Source of the DNA: Cephalopachus bancanus
Taxonomy: Eukaryota; Chordata; Mammalia; Primates; Tarsiidae
Direction: 5' to 3'
Assembly (NCBI GenBank): GCA_027257055.1
Contig: JAPVLO010000322.1
Coordinates: 496,001 to 560,000, forward strand
Length of the DNA: 64,000 nucleotides
Part shown: one piece after another, positions 22,113 through 32,450 of the stretch
How positions within the stretch are numbered: the stretch's first letter is position 1
How the letters are laid out: every line of letters begins with the position of its first letter
Notes under the pieces: model-generated
Seen by the model: only the letters and a program-made list of their open reading frames with translations
What the model was told of the DNA's origin: nothing
The model's database searches: none
Position numbers and translations under genes: made by a program

Positions 22113-22400
22113 GCCGGGCTTGGTGGCTCAGCCTGTAATCTCGCGCCTTGGGAGGCTGAGGTGAATCGACTGCCTGAGCCCGCAGATTCGAGACCCGCCT
22201 GGGCAATTTGGTGAGCCCTCATCTCTACAATAAATAATTAAAAAAAAATTAGCCGGGCATGGTAGCGCGCCTGTAGTTCCAGCTACTTGCAAGGTTGAGG
22301 CAGAAGGATCGCTGGAGCCCAGCAGGCGAGGCTGCAGTGGCCGAGAGCGGCCACCGCACTCCAGTCTGGGCGACAGAGTGAGACTCAAAAAAAAAAAAAA
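22113..22400 (+). mobile_element. Alu, young subfamily, with target duplication
   Basis: Dimer starting 'gccgggcttggtggctcagc' with 'tcgcgccttgggagg'. Flanked by 13-bp copies 'aaagtacatgtaa' at 22100-22112 and 22401-22413. Little decay. Confidence 0.95.
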
Positions 22401-22413
22401 AAAGTACATGTAA

Positions 22414-22925
22414 ACAAAGTGTACAAAAGAAATTGAGATAAGTTGAAAGAGGAATAATAGAGAGTTAAGAGGTCAACTTGTTAAATAAAATGGGAAGGTT
22501 CTAATTGGGAACTGATAGGAAAAAAGACAGATTACAAAGGAGTCAGAATACCAAACTGAGGAATTTGGGCTTTGTAACTCTATATAAGTCTCAGTGAGTG
22601 AGACTAGATGTTCTAAGCAAGTAGATACTTACTTCTCATGTCCTGAAGTTTCTATTATAGCTGACCTCATCTCCCACTACAGAAAAGGCATTAGAGACCT
22701 TGAAACTTTTCATTCAAGAAGCAGGTTAAGGGCACAGTTGCAGTGGTTCATTACAAGGTGCCCAGCTAGAGAGATCTAATGGCAGTTGTGTTTGTGGGAA
22801 ATAGAAAGAAGTGTTTATTTCCAATATGAGAGTTAAGTAAAGTCAGGAGGTTCTCCTTTCAGCATTCAAATTCTGAGTCTTTGAGGTTCCACTAAGGACT
22901 ATATCTAGAATGGAAACCCGAGGTC
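22414..22925. other. Intron stretch, nothing recognised
   Basis: Unique-looking intronic DNA with no named repeat. Confidence 0.4.
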
Positions 22926-23106
22926 ACAGAATATGGGCATTTTTCAATTCTATAAAATATTGTCAAACTACTCTGTAAAGAACAGTACCAATTTATACTT
23001 CCACCCACAGGCTATGAGGAGGTTTTCCCTTCATTCTACATCCTCACCTACACTGGTATTTTCAGAGTTTTTATTTTCTGCCAATCTGATGAGTATAAAA
23101 TGGTAT
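22926..23106 (-). mobile_element. L1M-type fragment
   Basis: Antisense L1 3' phrases: 'aaaatattgtcaaactactc', 'ttatacttccacccacaggc', 'tacatcctcacctacactggtattttc', 'tctgatgagtataaaatggtatct'. Confidence 0.7.
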
Positions 23107-23254
23107 CTGTAGTCCCCGCTGCTCCGGAGGATGAGGTGGGAAGATTACTTGAGCCCTGAAGTTCAAAGCTATAGTTAGCTATGATTATCCCTGTGAAGAG
23201 CTACTGCACTCCAGTCTGAGCAATGTAACTGAGAGCCCGACTCTTAAAAAAGGG
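23107..23254 (+). mobile_element. Alu monomer fragment
   Basis: Single arm 'tgtagtccccgctgctccgg' to 'gagagcccgactcttaaaaaa'; old, right-arm or free-monomer type. Confidence 0.65.
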
Positions 23255-23276
23255 GGGTGGAGGGGTGGATATCTTC

Positions 23277-23559
23277 TTTTTTTTTTTGAGTTGGAGTCTC
23301 GCTCTGTCGCCCAGACTGGAGTGCAGTGGCCGCTCCCGGCCACCGCAGCCTCAACCTGCTGGGCTCCAGTGATCCTTCAGCCTCAGCCTTCTGAGTAGCC
23401 GGAATTACAGGCATGCGCTACCACGCCCGGCTGATTTTTTGATTTATTGCAGAGATGAAGGTTCACTGCCCAGGCGGGTCTCGAACCCGCGGGCTCAGGT
23501 AATCCACTCACCTCAACCTCCAAGGCGCGGGATTACAGGCTGAGCCACCGAGCCCGGCT
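23277..23559 (-). mobile_element. Alu, young subfamily
   Basis: Antisense dimer with the 5-bp left-arm deletion ('tcactgcccaggcggg') and the perfect B-box hairpin at 23474-23490. Flanked by 'gatatct' (about 23268 and 23561). Confidence 0.93.
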
Positions 23560-23664
23560 AGATATCTGACTATTGGTTTTATTCTGGTTGTTATACCTAA
23601 ATGATGGTATTTCTTTAGTAATATCTTTAATTAAGTAAATTTTTTTAAAAAGAAACAAAATTCA

Positions 23665-23958
23665 GGCCAGGCACGGTGGCTCAGTCTGTAATCCCAGCAC
23701 TTTGGGAGGCCTAGGCAAGAGGATTACCTGAGCCCGGGGGTTTGAGACCAGCCTGGGCAACTTGGTGAGATCTCATTTCTACAATAAATCACAAAAACTA
23801 GCCAAGCATGGTGGCGTGTGTCTGTAGTTCCAGCTACTTGGAAGGCTGAGGCGGAAGGATCGCCTAAGCCCAACAGGTCGAGGCTGCGGTGGCCATGAGC
23901 AAGTCACTCCACTCCAGCCTGGGCAACAAGAGATTCCAACTCAAAAAAAAAAAAAAAA
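23665..23958 (+). mobile_element. Alu
   Basis: Sense dimer 'ggccaggcacggtggctcag' to 'attccaactcaaaaaaaaaa'. Confidence 0.92.
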
Positions 23959-24213
23959 GAAAGAAAATAACAAAATTCTTCCTTAAACAAAGATCTTACT
24001 AGAACTTCTGTATTCCTCCAACAGAACCATCTAGTTAATTTTGCTTTCTTCTAACAATGCAAAGTCAATATTAATAAAACAACTTTCCCTATCATTAAAA
24101 AGGAAAAATGGGAAAGGGGTACTTGTAAACTGAAAAGGCTGAGCCCAGAAAATAATATATCAACCAAGTTCTTTCTCATCATTTCTAGTCCCCAGTGTTA
24201 TCTGACTACTCAC

Positions 24214-24291
24214 CTGAAAGTGTAGGGGCCCCCAAGGGTTTGTGGCAAAGGGCACTGGTATAGAGTCAAATTCTTCATTCAACAGGATCCA
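24214..24291 (-). other. Candidate MACF1 cassette exon (unconfirmed)
   Basis: A 78-bp, 26-codon open segment with a full-consensus donor (CAG|gtgagt, gt at 24213-24212) and a possible acceptor (gtgag, weak because of G at -3). The reading frame WILLNEEFDSIPVPFATNPW then GPLHFQ is phase 0 at both ends, so it could splice between the phase-0 donors at 27535 or 41515 and the CH2 exon at 13853. The end LHFQ repeats the end of the CH1 exon. I do not recall such an exon in MACF1; chance is quite possible. Confidence 0.25.
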
Positions 24292-24369
24292 CTCACAGTG
24301 TGGGCAGGAGATTGGCAGTGGGAGCCAAAATGGGGAGGAGAAAGGGATTTTCAACATTTCTTTCCCTGT

Positions 24370-25776
24370 GCAATTAAGCCAGGTATTATGGATATTGATG
24401 GCAGCTGGAAATAGGGAGCTTGAGAGAAGGAATGAGGCAGAGAAAGAGGCCTTTGTCTGTTATCAAAGTACAATTGCTATTAGCCTGTTTCCATCTAGCT
24501 CCAAATCCTAGTTTATTTCTCATTCTGAAAACCCTATTCGTCAGCTGACCCGTCATCCCGCTTCTGTGTCAATTATTTCCTAGCAAGGGATATATCAACT
24601 ATACCAGGTGAACAAAAATGCAGATCATTTAACTTCTATTATCTAAACCCCAGTCAGCAAGATGCAAGATCAGTTCCCATTTCTCTCTATCCTGGAAAGC
24701 AGCAAAATCCATTATGAAAGTTTATGTTTATCCGTAGCCTGGTCCCACTCCCATCAATAAGCCCTACACAAATCAACAGGAGAGAGAACTCGGCCTGAGT
24801 TATGCCAAGGACAGACATCACTCTGGAACTCAAATTCTTTTCTGAGGAGGGTTACTGCTCTGATATATCAAAAACAAAATAGCAAACAAAAAATCAAACA
24901 CTGTTGAACTTCCAGCCACCTCAAGAAGCTGGTGTGTGAGGAAGAAGCTGGTGTATGAACAGTAGCAGCCGCTCTTCTGACCTGGGTCCTCCCAGTGTTC
25001 TCACTCTCAGCAGTGGGAGCTCATGCTACATCAGGTCCTCTTGCCTTGCATCAGTGTCAGTACATGCTGCCCTCTTGACTCTGGCTGCTGTTGTGCTAAA
25101 GGCCTGTGAACAGCCTGGCAGTAAGGGGAGTAGCTCCCAGAAGATAGCTTCTTCAGAGACTAGTGAGAGATTCAGACCCCTTGGCCGTAAGGACTTTCAT
25201 TCTGAAGAGATTTCACACTTATCTTGAGACATTATCTCTTATCTGTCATATAGAGTAGTTAGTCTGTGGTCCCCATATAGCAGGATGGACACAACCTTAG
25301 AAACACACCAGCTATCTGAGTTGAGACTCAGTCACCTAGTTGTTCAGCCTTGGTTAAAACAAAGTAGTCTAGCTATGTCTGCACTGAAGATAGAAGGAAT
25401 GGATGGAGAGGCTGGCTGCCCAGAAAAGTCACATACCAATGTGACTCATACCGAGCAGCAAAAGAATCACACCCCTATCAATACCGTCAAACTATGAACC
25501 GTGGTCCAAAGGTTTCTTCTCCCACCAATCTTTTCTTTACAACTCCTCACCAACTAGTAAAGAACATTCCTTTCCCAGTGTTGAGATCCAGCCCATACAA
25601 AAGAGCCATTGCTATCTAGGGTCCATTAACTAGGACTGATTTCACCAGAAGTCCCCAAGATTTTATACTCCAAACTTTCTAAAAATCTCACACTCAATTA
25701 TGAACATGTACCCAAGATATTGTGATAAATCCACAATTTCAACTTTAATGCCAGTGATATTAAAAGAGCAATCAAT
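24370..25776. other. Intron stretch, mostly unassigned
   Basis: No Alu here, which is unusual for this window. 'agttagtctgtggtccccat' near 25260 weakly recalls MER5-type hAT elements. Small open frames (24955-25227, 25285-25497) show nothing recognisable. Confidence 0.35.
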
Positions 25777-26059
25777 CCAGGCACAGTGGCTCATGCCTGT
25801 AATCCCAGCACTTTGGGAAGCGAAGGTGAGAGGATTGCCTGAGCTCAGGGGTTCGAGCCAGCCTGGGCAACTTGGCGAGACCTCGTCTCTACAAAAAATA
25901 AAAAAATTAGCCAGGTGTGGTGGGGCACGCCTGGAGTTCCAGCTACTTGGAAGGCTAAGGCAGAAGGATCGCCAGAGCCCAGCAGGTAGAGGCTGTAGTG
26001 GCTGTGAGCATGCCACTGTACTCCAGCCAGAGTGACAGAATGAGACACCGACTCAAAAA
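25777..26059 (+). mobile_element. Alu
   Basis: Sense dimer 'caggcacagtggctcatgcc' to 'gagacaccgactcaaaaaaa'. Flanked by related 'agcaatcaat' / 'agcaatcagt'. Confidence 0.9.
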
Positions 26060-26717
26060 AAAAGAAAGCAATCAGTTCAGCAGTTGGTTTTACCCCCAAC
26101 TCTATATCCATTCCAGTTTATATTAGATAAATGTTGACTGTGGCATTCCTTCTTATCCAATGAAGCCAAAATTCTCATACTCCCCATCTCTATTTTTATG
26201 AGGCCCAAGAAGCCCCTTGCCCATCTATATAATAGACATTGTTCAATGGCCTGTTTCTCTTCAATTTGTTGGGCGTCTCTAAACTCCAGTAATAGAGGGC
26301 ACTGATATAGGGCTGTCCATGGGAGAAATCCATCTCCAAACAGAAAATTTTAAGCCTAGATCAGTTTAAAATCTGCGTCTATTCTCAGTCTCATGCTGCT
26401 AGTGACAAGCAGGGCACCAGTAGGCCCTGTATAGTATCAGCTGCCCACAGCCCAAGCAAGGAAAATACCCTACTTAATCTTTCACCTCTACTGCTTTGAG
26501 ATTCTAAAGTTTTTATTATTTCTGTGGCACAGCCCAACATGACAGCAAAAGCTCTTTGGTCACTGGTGCATTGTAACTTCAATCACCTACACAATCTCAC
26601 ACATACACACCAAATGCTATGATACTCAGAGGCCTGATGAGTCCTTATCTCAGTGCTCAGATCTCTGAATTCTCACTTGCTCCTTGACTCTTAAAAACAT
26701 TCACAACAACCAGCATT
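26060..26717. other. Intron stretch, nothing recognised
   Basis: Unique-looking intronic DNA leading up to the CCA tract. Confidence 0.4.
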
Positions 26718-26724
26718 GCCGCCG

Positions 26725-26783
26725 CCACCACCACCACCACCACCACCACCACCACCACCACCACCACCACCACCACCACCACC
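26725..26783. repeat. (CCA)n trinucleotide tract, about 20 units
   Basis: 59 bp of uninterrupted CCA, preceded by three GCC units and ended by CGC. In the MACF1 transcript it reads (TGG)n. It lies in the intron 0.75 kb downstream of the alternative first exon's donor, outside any exon I see. Its purity and length suggest it varies between individuals. Confidence 0.97.
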
Positions 26784-27534
26784 GCTTCAACATATACTTC
26801 AAAAACAAAAACATGTTAAAGCCCTAAACAAGCCCCATCACAAAACAAACTTTTCTAGCCCTGAACCTTCAAACTGCCCTAAACTCTCTCTCTCTCCTCT
26901 CACTAATACCCAGATAAGTCTGTGCCCCCTCCTCTAATACTGAAATTAGGAACCAAAGAAGAATGAGACGTCTCCACCTATACAAATACTGAATGAATGT
27001 TGTTATTAGAGGTTTCCTCATAGAAACGGGATTGCATCAGCTCCATCTAGTCAGAACATCAATCTCCAGGGGAGAGGAGCAAGTACACAGATGATAGCTA
27101 GCTGCCTCAAGCCCAGCCCCTTCACTCATTCTACATTCATTCCAGAGATTCGGCTAGGCCTCCCCATCATTCTTTGTGCTAAAACACATCTTCTGGTAGC
27201 AAGGAAGCTGATAATTGGACCTGCCTGAGAGTAAGTACTATCTAACACTGCACCCTGAGAGATAACCCCACCAGACAGTTCACACAATTATATCGCTTGG
27301 CTACTCAGAATCAGGGATTCTCCAGAGACAAGGCTTGGTTTCAAACATCATGGGGCAGATCTGAAATAGATTCTGCCTGTTGAGCCCTAGTAGTCACTAA
27401 CTCACAATGCCCAAACATGGGGGTGAGTTTGAGAAGCACCCAGATGCTCACTGCTTATCACACTCCACTTTAATACATTTGAGGGCCAGGAATCCAAACA
27501 GCAGTTTGATTATCCCCTAGACATACTCCCCTAC
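26784..27534. other. Intron stretch downstream of the alternative first exon
   Basis: No Alu or other clear repeat. No AATAAA on the minus strand close to the donor, so I see no support for early termination of the alternative transcript here. Confidence 0.45.
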
Positions 27535-28551
27535 CTCTTCCAGACCCCATGATGGGGTGTGGTTTGCCTCCAAAGAAAGAGTACCATCCTCTTCTGAGAA
27601 GGATGTGGAGCTCTTTTCAGGTTCTGTATCTTTAGGCTGGATCCCATGTAAGTGTGGCCCATCGCTGCCATAGCCAGAGGAAGAGGGCAAAATGCTCACA
27701 GTCAAGCCACTGATAGATAAATCACTTCGAGAAGTAGGCAGTCTGGGAGGCACTCGACCCATGTGGGTAAGCTCTGCACGTCTACCGCCTCCCGACTGGT
27801 CCAGGAGTGATGATGAAGGAACAGAACATTCTACAAGCCAAGACTCTGTCTGAGGGACACTCGAAACACTCTTGGTTCCTCCCCCCACACTACAGTCCTC
27901 TGAAAGTTGGTCTTGATTTTCTGTGTTGGTGGGGTTGTTTGTCCTGGGCAAAGCACTGCTTCGAAACTCAAGCTGAATATCTCCTTTTTCCACTGCAGTC
28001 TCTCCTTGCAAAGGCAGCAGCACAGCCCTGCTGCTGCAGGACGCTGTCCTCGGAAATTCCACCAGCTGGCTCACCAACTTTTCACAGTTCCTTTCTGCTG
28101 GGTTATCAAGCAGGTGAGCAATGACAGTCATCCCATCTTCCAGGGAATCCCAGACCACTCCAGCAACTGATGATTCATTCTCTAAAAAAAGATGAGCAGT
28201 CTGGATCTCGCCTTGGAATCTCTCCTTCACCTGCACTATCATCCCTTGATCACCTAGCCCTGAGCCAGGGGCTGAGTTCCCAGGTGGCAAAATATCCGGA
28301 GAGGTATGCTCTGCCCCTCCCACTCCGTCTTCCCTTAGGAGACTCACTGTTAACTTCATTAGGGTCTCAGTCTCTTCAATGACTCCAGTTTCTTCCAGGG
28401 GTTCTTCCTTGTGAGATGCCTCTGGAGTAGGGATTTTCTTCCCCCTCCACTTCCTTTTGAACCGAACCCTTTTCTTAGGAGATATGGGCGCCTTCTCAGG
28501 AATAGCTATTGACTCTTTCGGCTCCTTAACACAGCCCAGTGAATTTCCCAT
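27535..28551 (-). CDS. MACF1: MACF1 alternative first coding exon (isoform-3 type)
   Basis: 1017 bp, 339 codons from ATG at 28551 to a GAG|gtaggg donor, phase 0; it splices to CH2 (13853). The protein therefore has CH2 but no CH1, as described for ACF7 isoform 3 and for a dystonin isoform. Residues 1-8 MGNSLGCV offer Gly2 for N-myristoylation and Cys7 for palmitoylation. Residues 26-39 (KKRVRFKRKWRGKK) are strongly basic and include RVRF, an RVxF-type motif. The rest is Ser/Pro/Glu-rich and probably unstructured, with low-complexity serine runs near residues 285-300. The ATG has G at -3 and +4. If the donor is not used, the frame adds GEYV-like residues and stops at 27517, giving 344 residues. 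Actin binding should be weaker than in full isoforms (inference). Confidence 0.95.
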
Positions 28552-28646
28552 TTCTTTCCTCTCTTAATCTCAGCGAAAACGCAGCTAAGCCAGTCCTGGA
28601 ATCCCAAAGAAATTCCAACCTTGGCTTCATCGGATCCAATGCACAT
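28506..28646 (-). promoter_or_regulatory. Upstream ORF overlapping the alternative start (46 codons)
   Basis: ATG at 28646 opens a 46-codon frame that ends in TAG at 28506, past the main ATG at 28551 and in a different frame. Its context is weak (T at -3, T at +4). If the transcript starts upstream of it, it should lower initiation at MGNSLGCV unless ribosomes scan past it. Confidence 0.6.
28526..28630 (-). promoter_or_regulatory. Second overlapping upstream ORF (34 codons)
   Basis: ATG at 28630, stop TAA ending at 28526, in the third frame and also overlapping the main start. Weak context (C at -3, A at +4). A 9-codon and a 3-codon uORF (ATG at 28744, stop at 28733) lie further upstream. 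Confidence 0.6.
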
Positions 28647-28860
28647 TTAAAAACATGCACTATGCCGGCAATCCCTCCAATTCTTTCTCCCTCCCTCCCC
28701 GCCTCTCTCTGTCTCTTCCAGCCGCTGCCGATTCAGACAGCCATCTTACAGGCTCAGAGCTGCAACAAGACAAATTCAAAGCATCTCACTGCAGTTCAGA
28801 AATCACTTGACCTAAAAGCAGACAGAAACCGGATTGGCTGCAGCTTCCTCTCTCCAAATA
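28560..28860 (-). promoter_or_regulatory. MACF1: Likely promoter and 5' UTR of the alternative MACF1 transcript
   Basis: Upstream of MGNSLGCV on the minus strand are a CCAAT box (28837-28833, 'cagccaatccgg'), a YY1-type element AAGATGGC (28747-28740) and a GA/GC-rich stretch (28720-28685). The spacing fits a TATA-less promoter with the start near 28740-28780. The start site itself is inferred. Confidence 0.6.
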
Positions 28861-28889
28861 TGAGGTAATTGGAGCACTGCCCTCAGTAA

Positions 28890-29060
28890 CACAAACAGAA
28901 AGCAAAAAAGAGCTAGAAGGCAGGGGAGGGGAGAAATTAGGGAGGGTGAGGAGGAGGAGGGAAACGTAAGAGTAAATGGAAGAGGGAGGGGAAAAGAAGA
29001 GAGGCCAGGAGAGAAGGTAACGTGGAAGAAGGAGGAGGAGAACAATATCAAAGAGGGAAA
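28890..29060. repeat. Polypurine tract with G-quadruplex-type runs
   Basis: About 170 bp, almost all A/G on the plus strand (TC on the MACF1 strand). At 28923-28946 four G3-4 runs are separated by 1, 8 and 1 bases, a G-quadruplex pattern. It lies just upstream of the alternative promoter and could adopt triplex or quadruplex forms. Confidence 0.8.
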
Positions 29061-29346
29061 AAGCAAACTAGCTTGGCTGGTACCAAGCAGCAAGGAGAGG
29101 AAAGGGCCGAGAAGAGCCAGCGCTGGGGAAGCTACAACTATGGCTTCCAAACTACGAAATGAAATAGATTCTAACTGTTGCACCAAGATAATCAAAAGAA
29201 AATAGAAGGCTGGATAAACATAGCCTCAATTTTTTTCAAGTTGGAATACAATAATATAATGTTAATAAAATTATAACTTGGAGACCCAGAGCCTCCTTCT
29301 CATGGTTTGAAAAAAGGAAAACAGACTTTATTTTTCTTTTCATTCA

Positions 29347-29366
29347 CTTATTTATTTATTTATTTT
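29347..29366. repeat. (TTAT)n microsatellite
   Basis: Five tandem TTAT units in intronic AT-rich DNA. Confidence 0.85.
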
Positions 29367-29589
29367 TAACACAGACTTTAAAGATCTAGCCTCCCATAGC
29401 ATTTATTTCACTCCATTTCTTCCCCTGTTAATTCTGCCACCCAAAGACACACAGAGGAAAAACCTGGAAATGGTTTTGAATATAGTATATGTAGTATATG
29501 GAAGCTTGATAAAAAGGATGCCACTTCCAACTACAACAGGGAAGCAGGGTCACTGCTGAACAATACTTGACACAAATGTCAACAGTAAT

Positions 29590-29850
29590 GATACTAATGC
29601 TGCTACTGCTGATAAGCTAACATTTTTTTTATACTTGTTATATGCCAAGCACTGTGTAAAGCTACTTACATGAATTACCTCATTTAATTCTCACAGTAAC
29701 CACATAAGGTCAAAACTATTATTTTACACCTTACAGGTAAAGAAACTGAGGTTTAAGAAAGTTGATTTGCCCAAGGTTACACAGCTAGTAAGTAGCAAAG
29801 CCAGAATACGAACTCCTGTTTCACTCTAAGACTTTTAATTTCAACCCCAA
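29590..29850 (-). mobile_element. MIR SINE, nearly complete
   Basis: Clear antisense MIR: 'tatgccaagcactgtgtaaagc', 'catttaattctcacagtaacc', 'ggtaaagaaactgaggttta', 'cccaaggttacacagctagtaagtagcaaagccagaatacgaac'. Confidence 0.88.
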
Positions 29851-30934
29851 CTTCCACCTTCTCATTACTGCAGGGATAAAAGTTTGTACTCAGTTGCCAG
29901 TTGTGTAAAAGAGTAAGTTCCCTCAACTGTTCTCAACTGGAGACTAGACCCTCCATGGGCCAAGAGCTCAAAGAGATAATACTTGCTGCCATTTGGGATT
30001 AAGGGAAGAAGTTGCTAAAATGGGACTCAGGTGGTTTTTACTCAAACTATAGTCCAAGCAGGGAGTCTGTAAAAGGTAGACTCAAAAATCACCCTGTGAT
30101 GTCACCCACACCAATTTTTTTCCTAGTACAGTGTCTGATAGATGAGAAAACACTACAACCAAAGGGCTCTGAATGGAGTAGAAAAAAATAACATGTGTTA
30201 TATATGTGTTTCTTTCCTGTTGCGGCTATTTATTCTACACCAAAAGGATCCAGACCAGCAGCAGAGAGCAAGCCTGCCTGGCTCTATGCAAGCCCTGAAG
30301 TACTGCACCTACATATTTACTTTTCCTGGAAACCTACAAGGAATTACTTTAAAAGGAAAGCAACAAGAAGCCCTAAAGCAACAGTGTCTATACAACCCCT
30401 TCTAGGATCCCACTGTTTATCTGCTGCACAACTGCAGTAGGCATTTCTCTGAAGCCTTTTCCTCAAGGCTAACTGCAAAGCTGTAGCACCATCTCACAGC
30501 CATCACAAACCACAGCAAAAAATAAGAGGTGATAGCATGGAAGGAAACTCAGACTACAGCAAATCATTTAATTAGCAAAAATCTTGACAATACAACATGA
30601 AGTTCTCTAGGCAGGTACCAGGCCTTCATTCCTTCAGTGGAAAAAAACGAGAACTACGGAACCTTTAAGCTGCCACCCTAAGGCCTGAACTTGAATTTTA
30701 TTAATGAAATACAGGCAAACCAAATTCTTGAAACTGATCATCTCAGGGGCAAGAGAGACAGCTGCCTAATATGCTATATTACTACTAGTGTGGGGCTCCT
30801 CTGAGAAGCCTGACAGAACCTGGCATATTTACTTCCGTGAGGTTATTCTTTTAAAAATGTCTGCATATGTCAGACAAATTAGGCCTTCATTTTCTCCTAC
30901 TCCAGAGGAAAACTGGTCTAGGAAAGGGGCAGAT
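29851..30934. other. Intron stretch, nothing recognised
   Basis: More than 1 kb without a named repeat or exon. Two overlapping plus-strand open frames at 30142-30440 have no recognisable domain. Confidence 0.4.
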
Positions 30935-31140
30935 CTTTCAGTAAAGCAGACCTAGGTTCAAATTCCCTAGCTCTGTTAACTTACTAGCTGTGTAACTTAA
31001 CTAATTTACTAGGTGATTAAGTTTTCTTACCTGTCTAATGTAGATATCACCACCTACTTAATGGGGTTGTAGACAAGACTAACGAAATATTGTCCATAAA
31101 GTACTTGGTTCAGTGCCTGATATACAATAAATCCCTTTTC
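30935..31140 (+). mobile_element. MIR SINE
   Basis: Sense MIR: 'agacctaggttcaaattccctagctctgttaacttactagctgtgtaact', 'atggggttgtagacaaga', 'gttcagtgcctgatatacaataaat'. Confidence 0.85.
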
Positions 31141-32099
31141 TTCCCATTTATTACTGGACCTAAAAGTTATGAGATAGGCCCTAACTTAAGATGACTCAAC
31201 AATTTTTTGACTTTACAGTGGTGCCAAATCTATATGTATTCAATAGAAATCATACTTTGAGTACCTATACAATCATTCTGTTTTTGACTTTCAGCACAGG
31301 ACTCAATAACTTACATGAGATATTCAACATTTTATTATAAAACAGGCTTTGTGTCAGATAATTTTGTCCAGTGGGCAATGTAAGTGTTCTGAACACGTAT
31401 AAGGCAGGCTAAGCCAAACTATTCATGTTCTGTAGGTTAGGAGTATTAAATACATTTTCAACTTAAATATTTTCAATTTACAATGGGTTCATGGAGGAGC
31501 ATCTATACTCTTTTTCTTGACTAGGCTCTAAGGAAAATGGTATGTTCTAAGTCCCAAAGTTTGGCTGTTTTTTTTTCTCATTAGGGTCTGCTTCCATTAT
31601 TTTACTAAGTTAATTCTGATCACAAGAACTTTCCCCTGGACCTTTTCTTGTCTAGCTGGGTTCTTAACACATGGTCTGACTTCTGAGAAAGCAGACTTTT
31701 ATTCTTCACACCTTCTCCTTTGGCTTTTTCTAGATGACTGTGTACAGCTCATAGGTCTCCCACAGTGATGCCCAGGGTGAAAGATTCCCAAGTGAAAGCG
31801 CTCACTCATTCATTCCACAAACATGAATGGTGCTTCAACTATATGCCAAGCACTACGTGCCATAAACTGCACAAAAATTTAAACTTCAAGTCTTGCCAGC
31901 TAAGACCACTGTTTACCTAAATTCCGTTTTTTAAAATTTCAGAATGCTAAACATACACTAGTATTTAACAGACACTGAGTTGGAAAACTAGTTTGGCAGA
32001 TTCTATCAATAATTTATAAATAACTTTTAGAAAAATTATAAATCCTAACACATAACTTAAGACAAAATTGTACAAAACCCAAAGAAAAGGAATCCTATT
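31141..32099. other. Intron stretch, L2 trace at 31800-31880
   Basis: Mostly unassigned. 'ctcattcattccacaaacatgaatggtgcttcaactatatgccaagcac' (31803 onward) is an antisense L2 3' end. Confidence 0.5.
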
Positions 32100-32240
32100 A
32101 TTACTACTGGATGTGTGACCCAAACAAGTCAGTTGGTCTCTGTGTTTCAATTTCTCATCGGAAAAAATGAGCATGTGAAAATAGACATCACAGCCTACTT
32201 ATCTGGCTAAATTACCTCACAGCTTTGAGAAGATCAAATT
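32100..32240 (+). mobile_element. MIR SINE, diverged
   Basis: 'atgtgtgacccaaacaagtcagttggtctctgtgtttcaatttctcatcgg' fits the MIR core. Confidence 0.6.
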
Positions 32241-32450
32241 CAGGAAATAATGCATTCAACTTAATAAGCATGTATTAAGTGCCTATTCTATACCAGACAA
32301 AGAAGAGAACACAAAATATGAAATTCCTGTCATTGTTAAATTTACATCCTAATGCAGGGATCCAGGCATCAAATAAAGAAGTAAACATGTAATATGTCAA
32401 ACAGTAGTAAATGTTATCCAACAAAATACTGTAAGTCATATAGTACTTTT

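Noticed and set aside
24214..24365. Longer version of the candidate exon using a cacag acceptor at 24366
   Set aside because: 152 bp long, so it would break the frame between the phase-0 neighbours.
26716..26937. Proline-rich 73-codon frame
   Set aside because: The 20-odd prolines are just the (CCA)n microsatellite in one frame.
28812..29195. 127-codon minus-strand frame upstream of the alternative exon
   Set aside because: Serine/leucine/proline-rich translation of the polypyrimidine tract; upstream of the probable transcription start.
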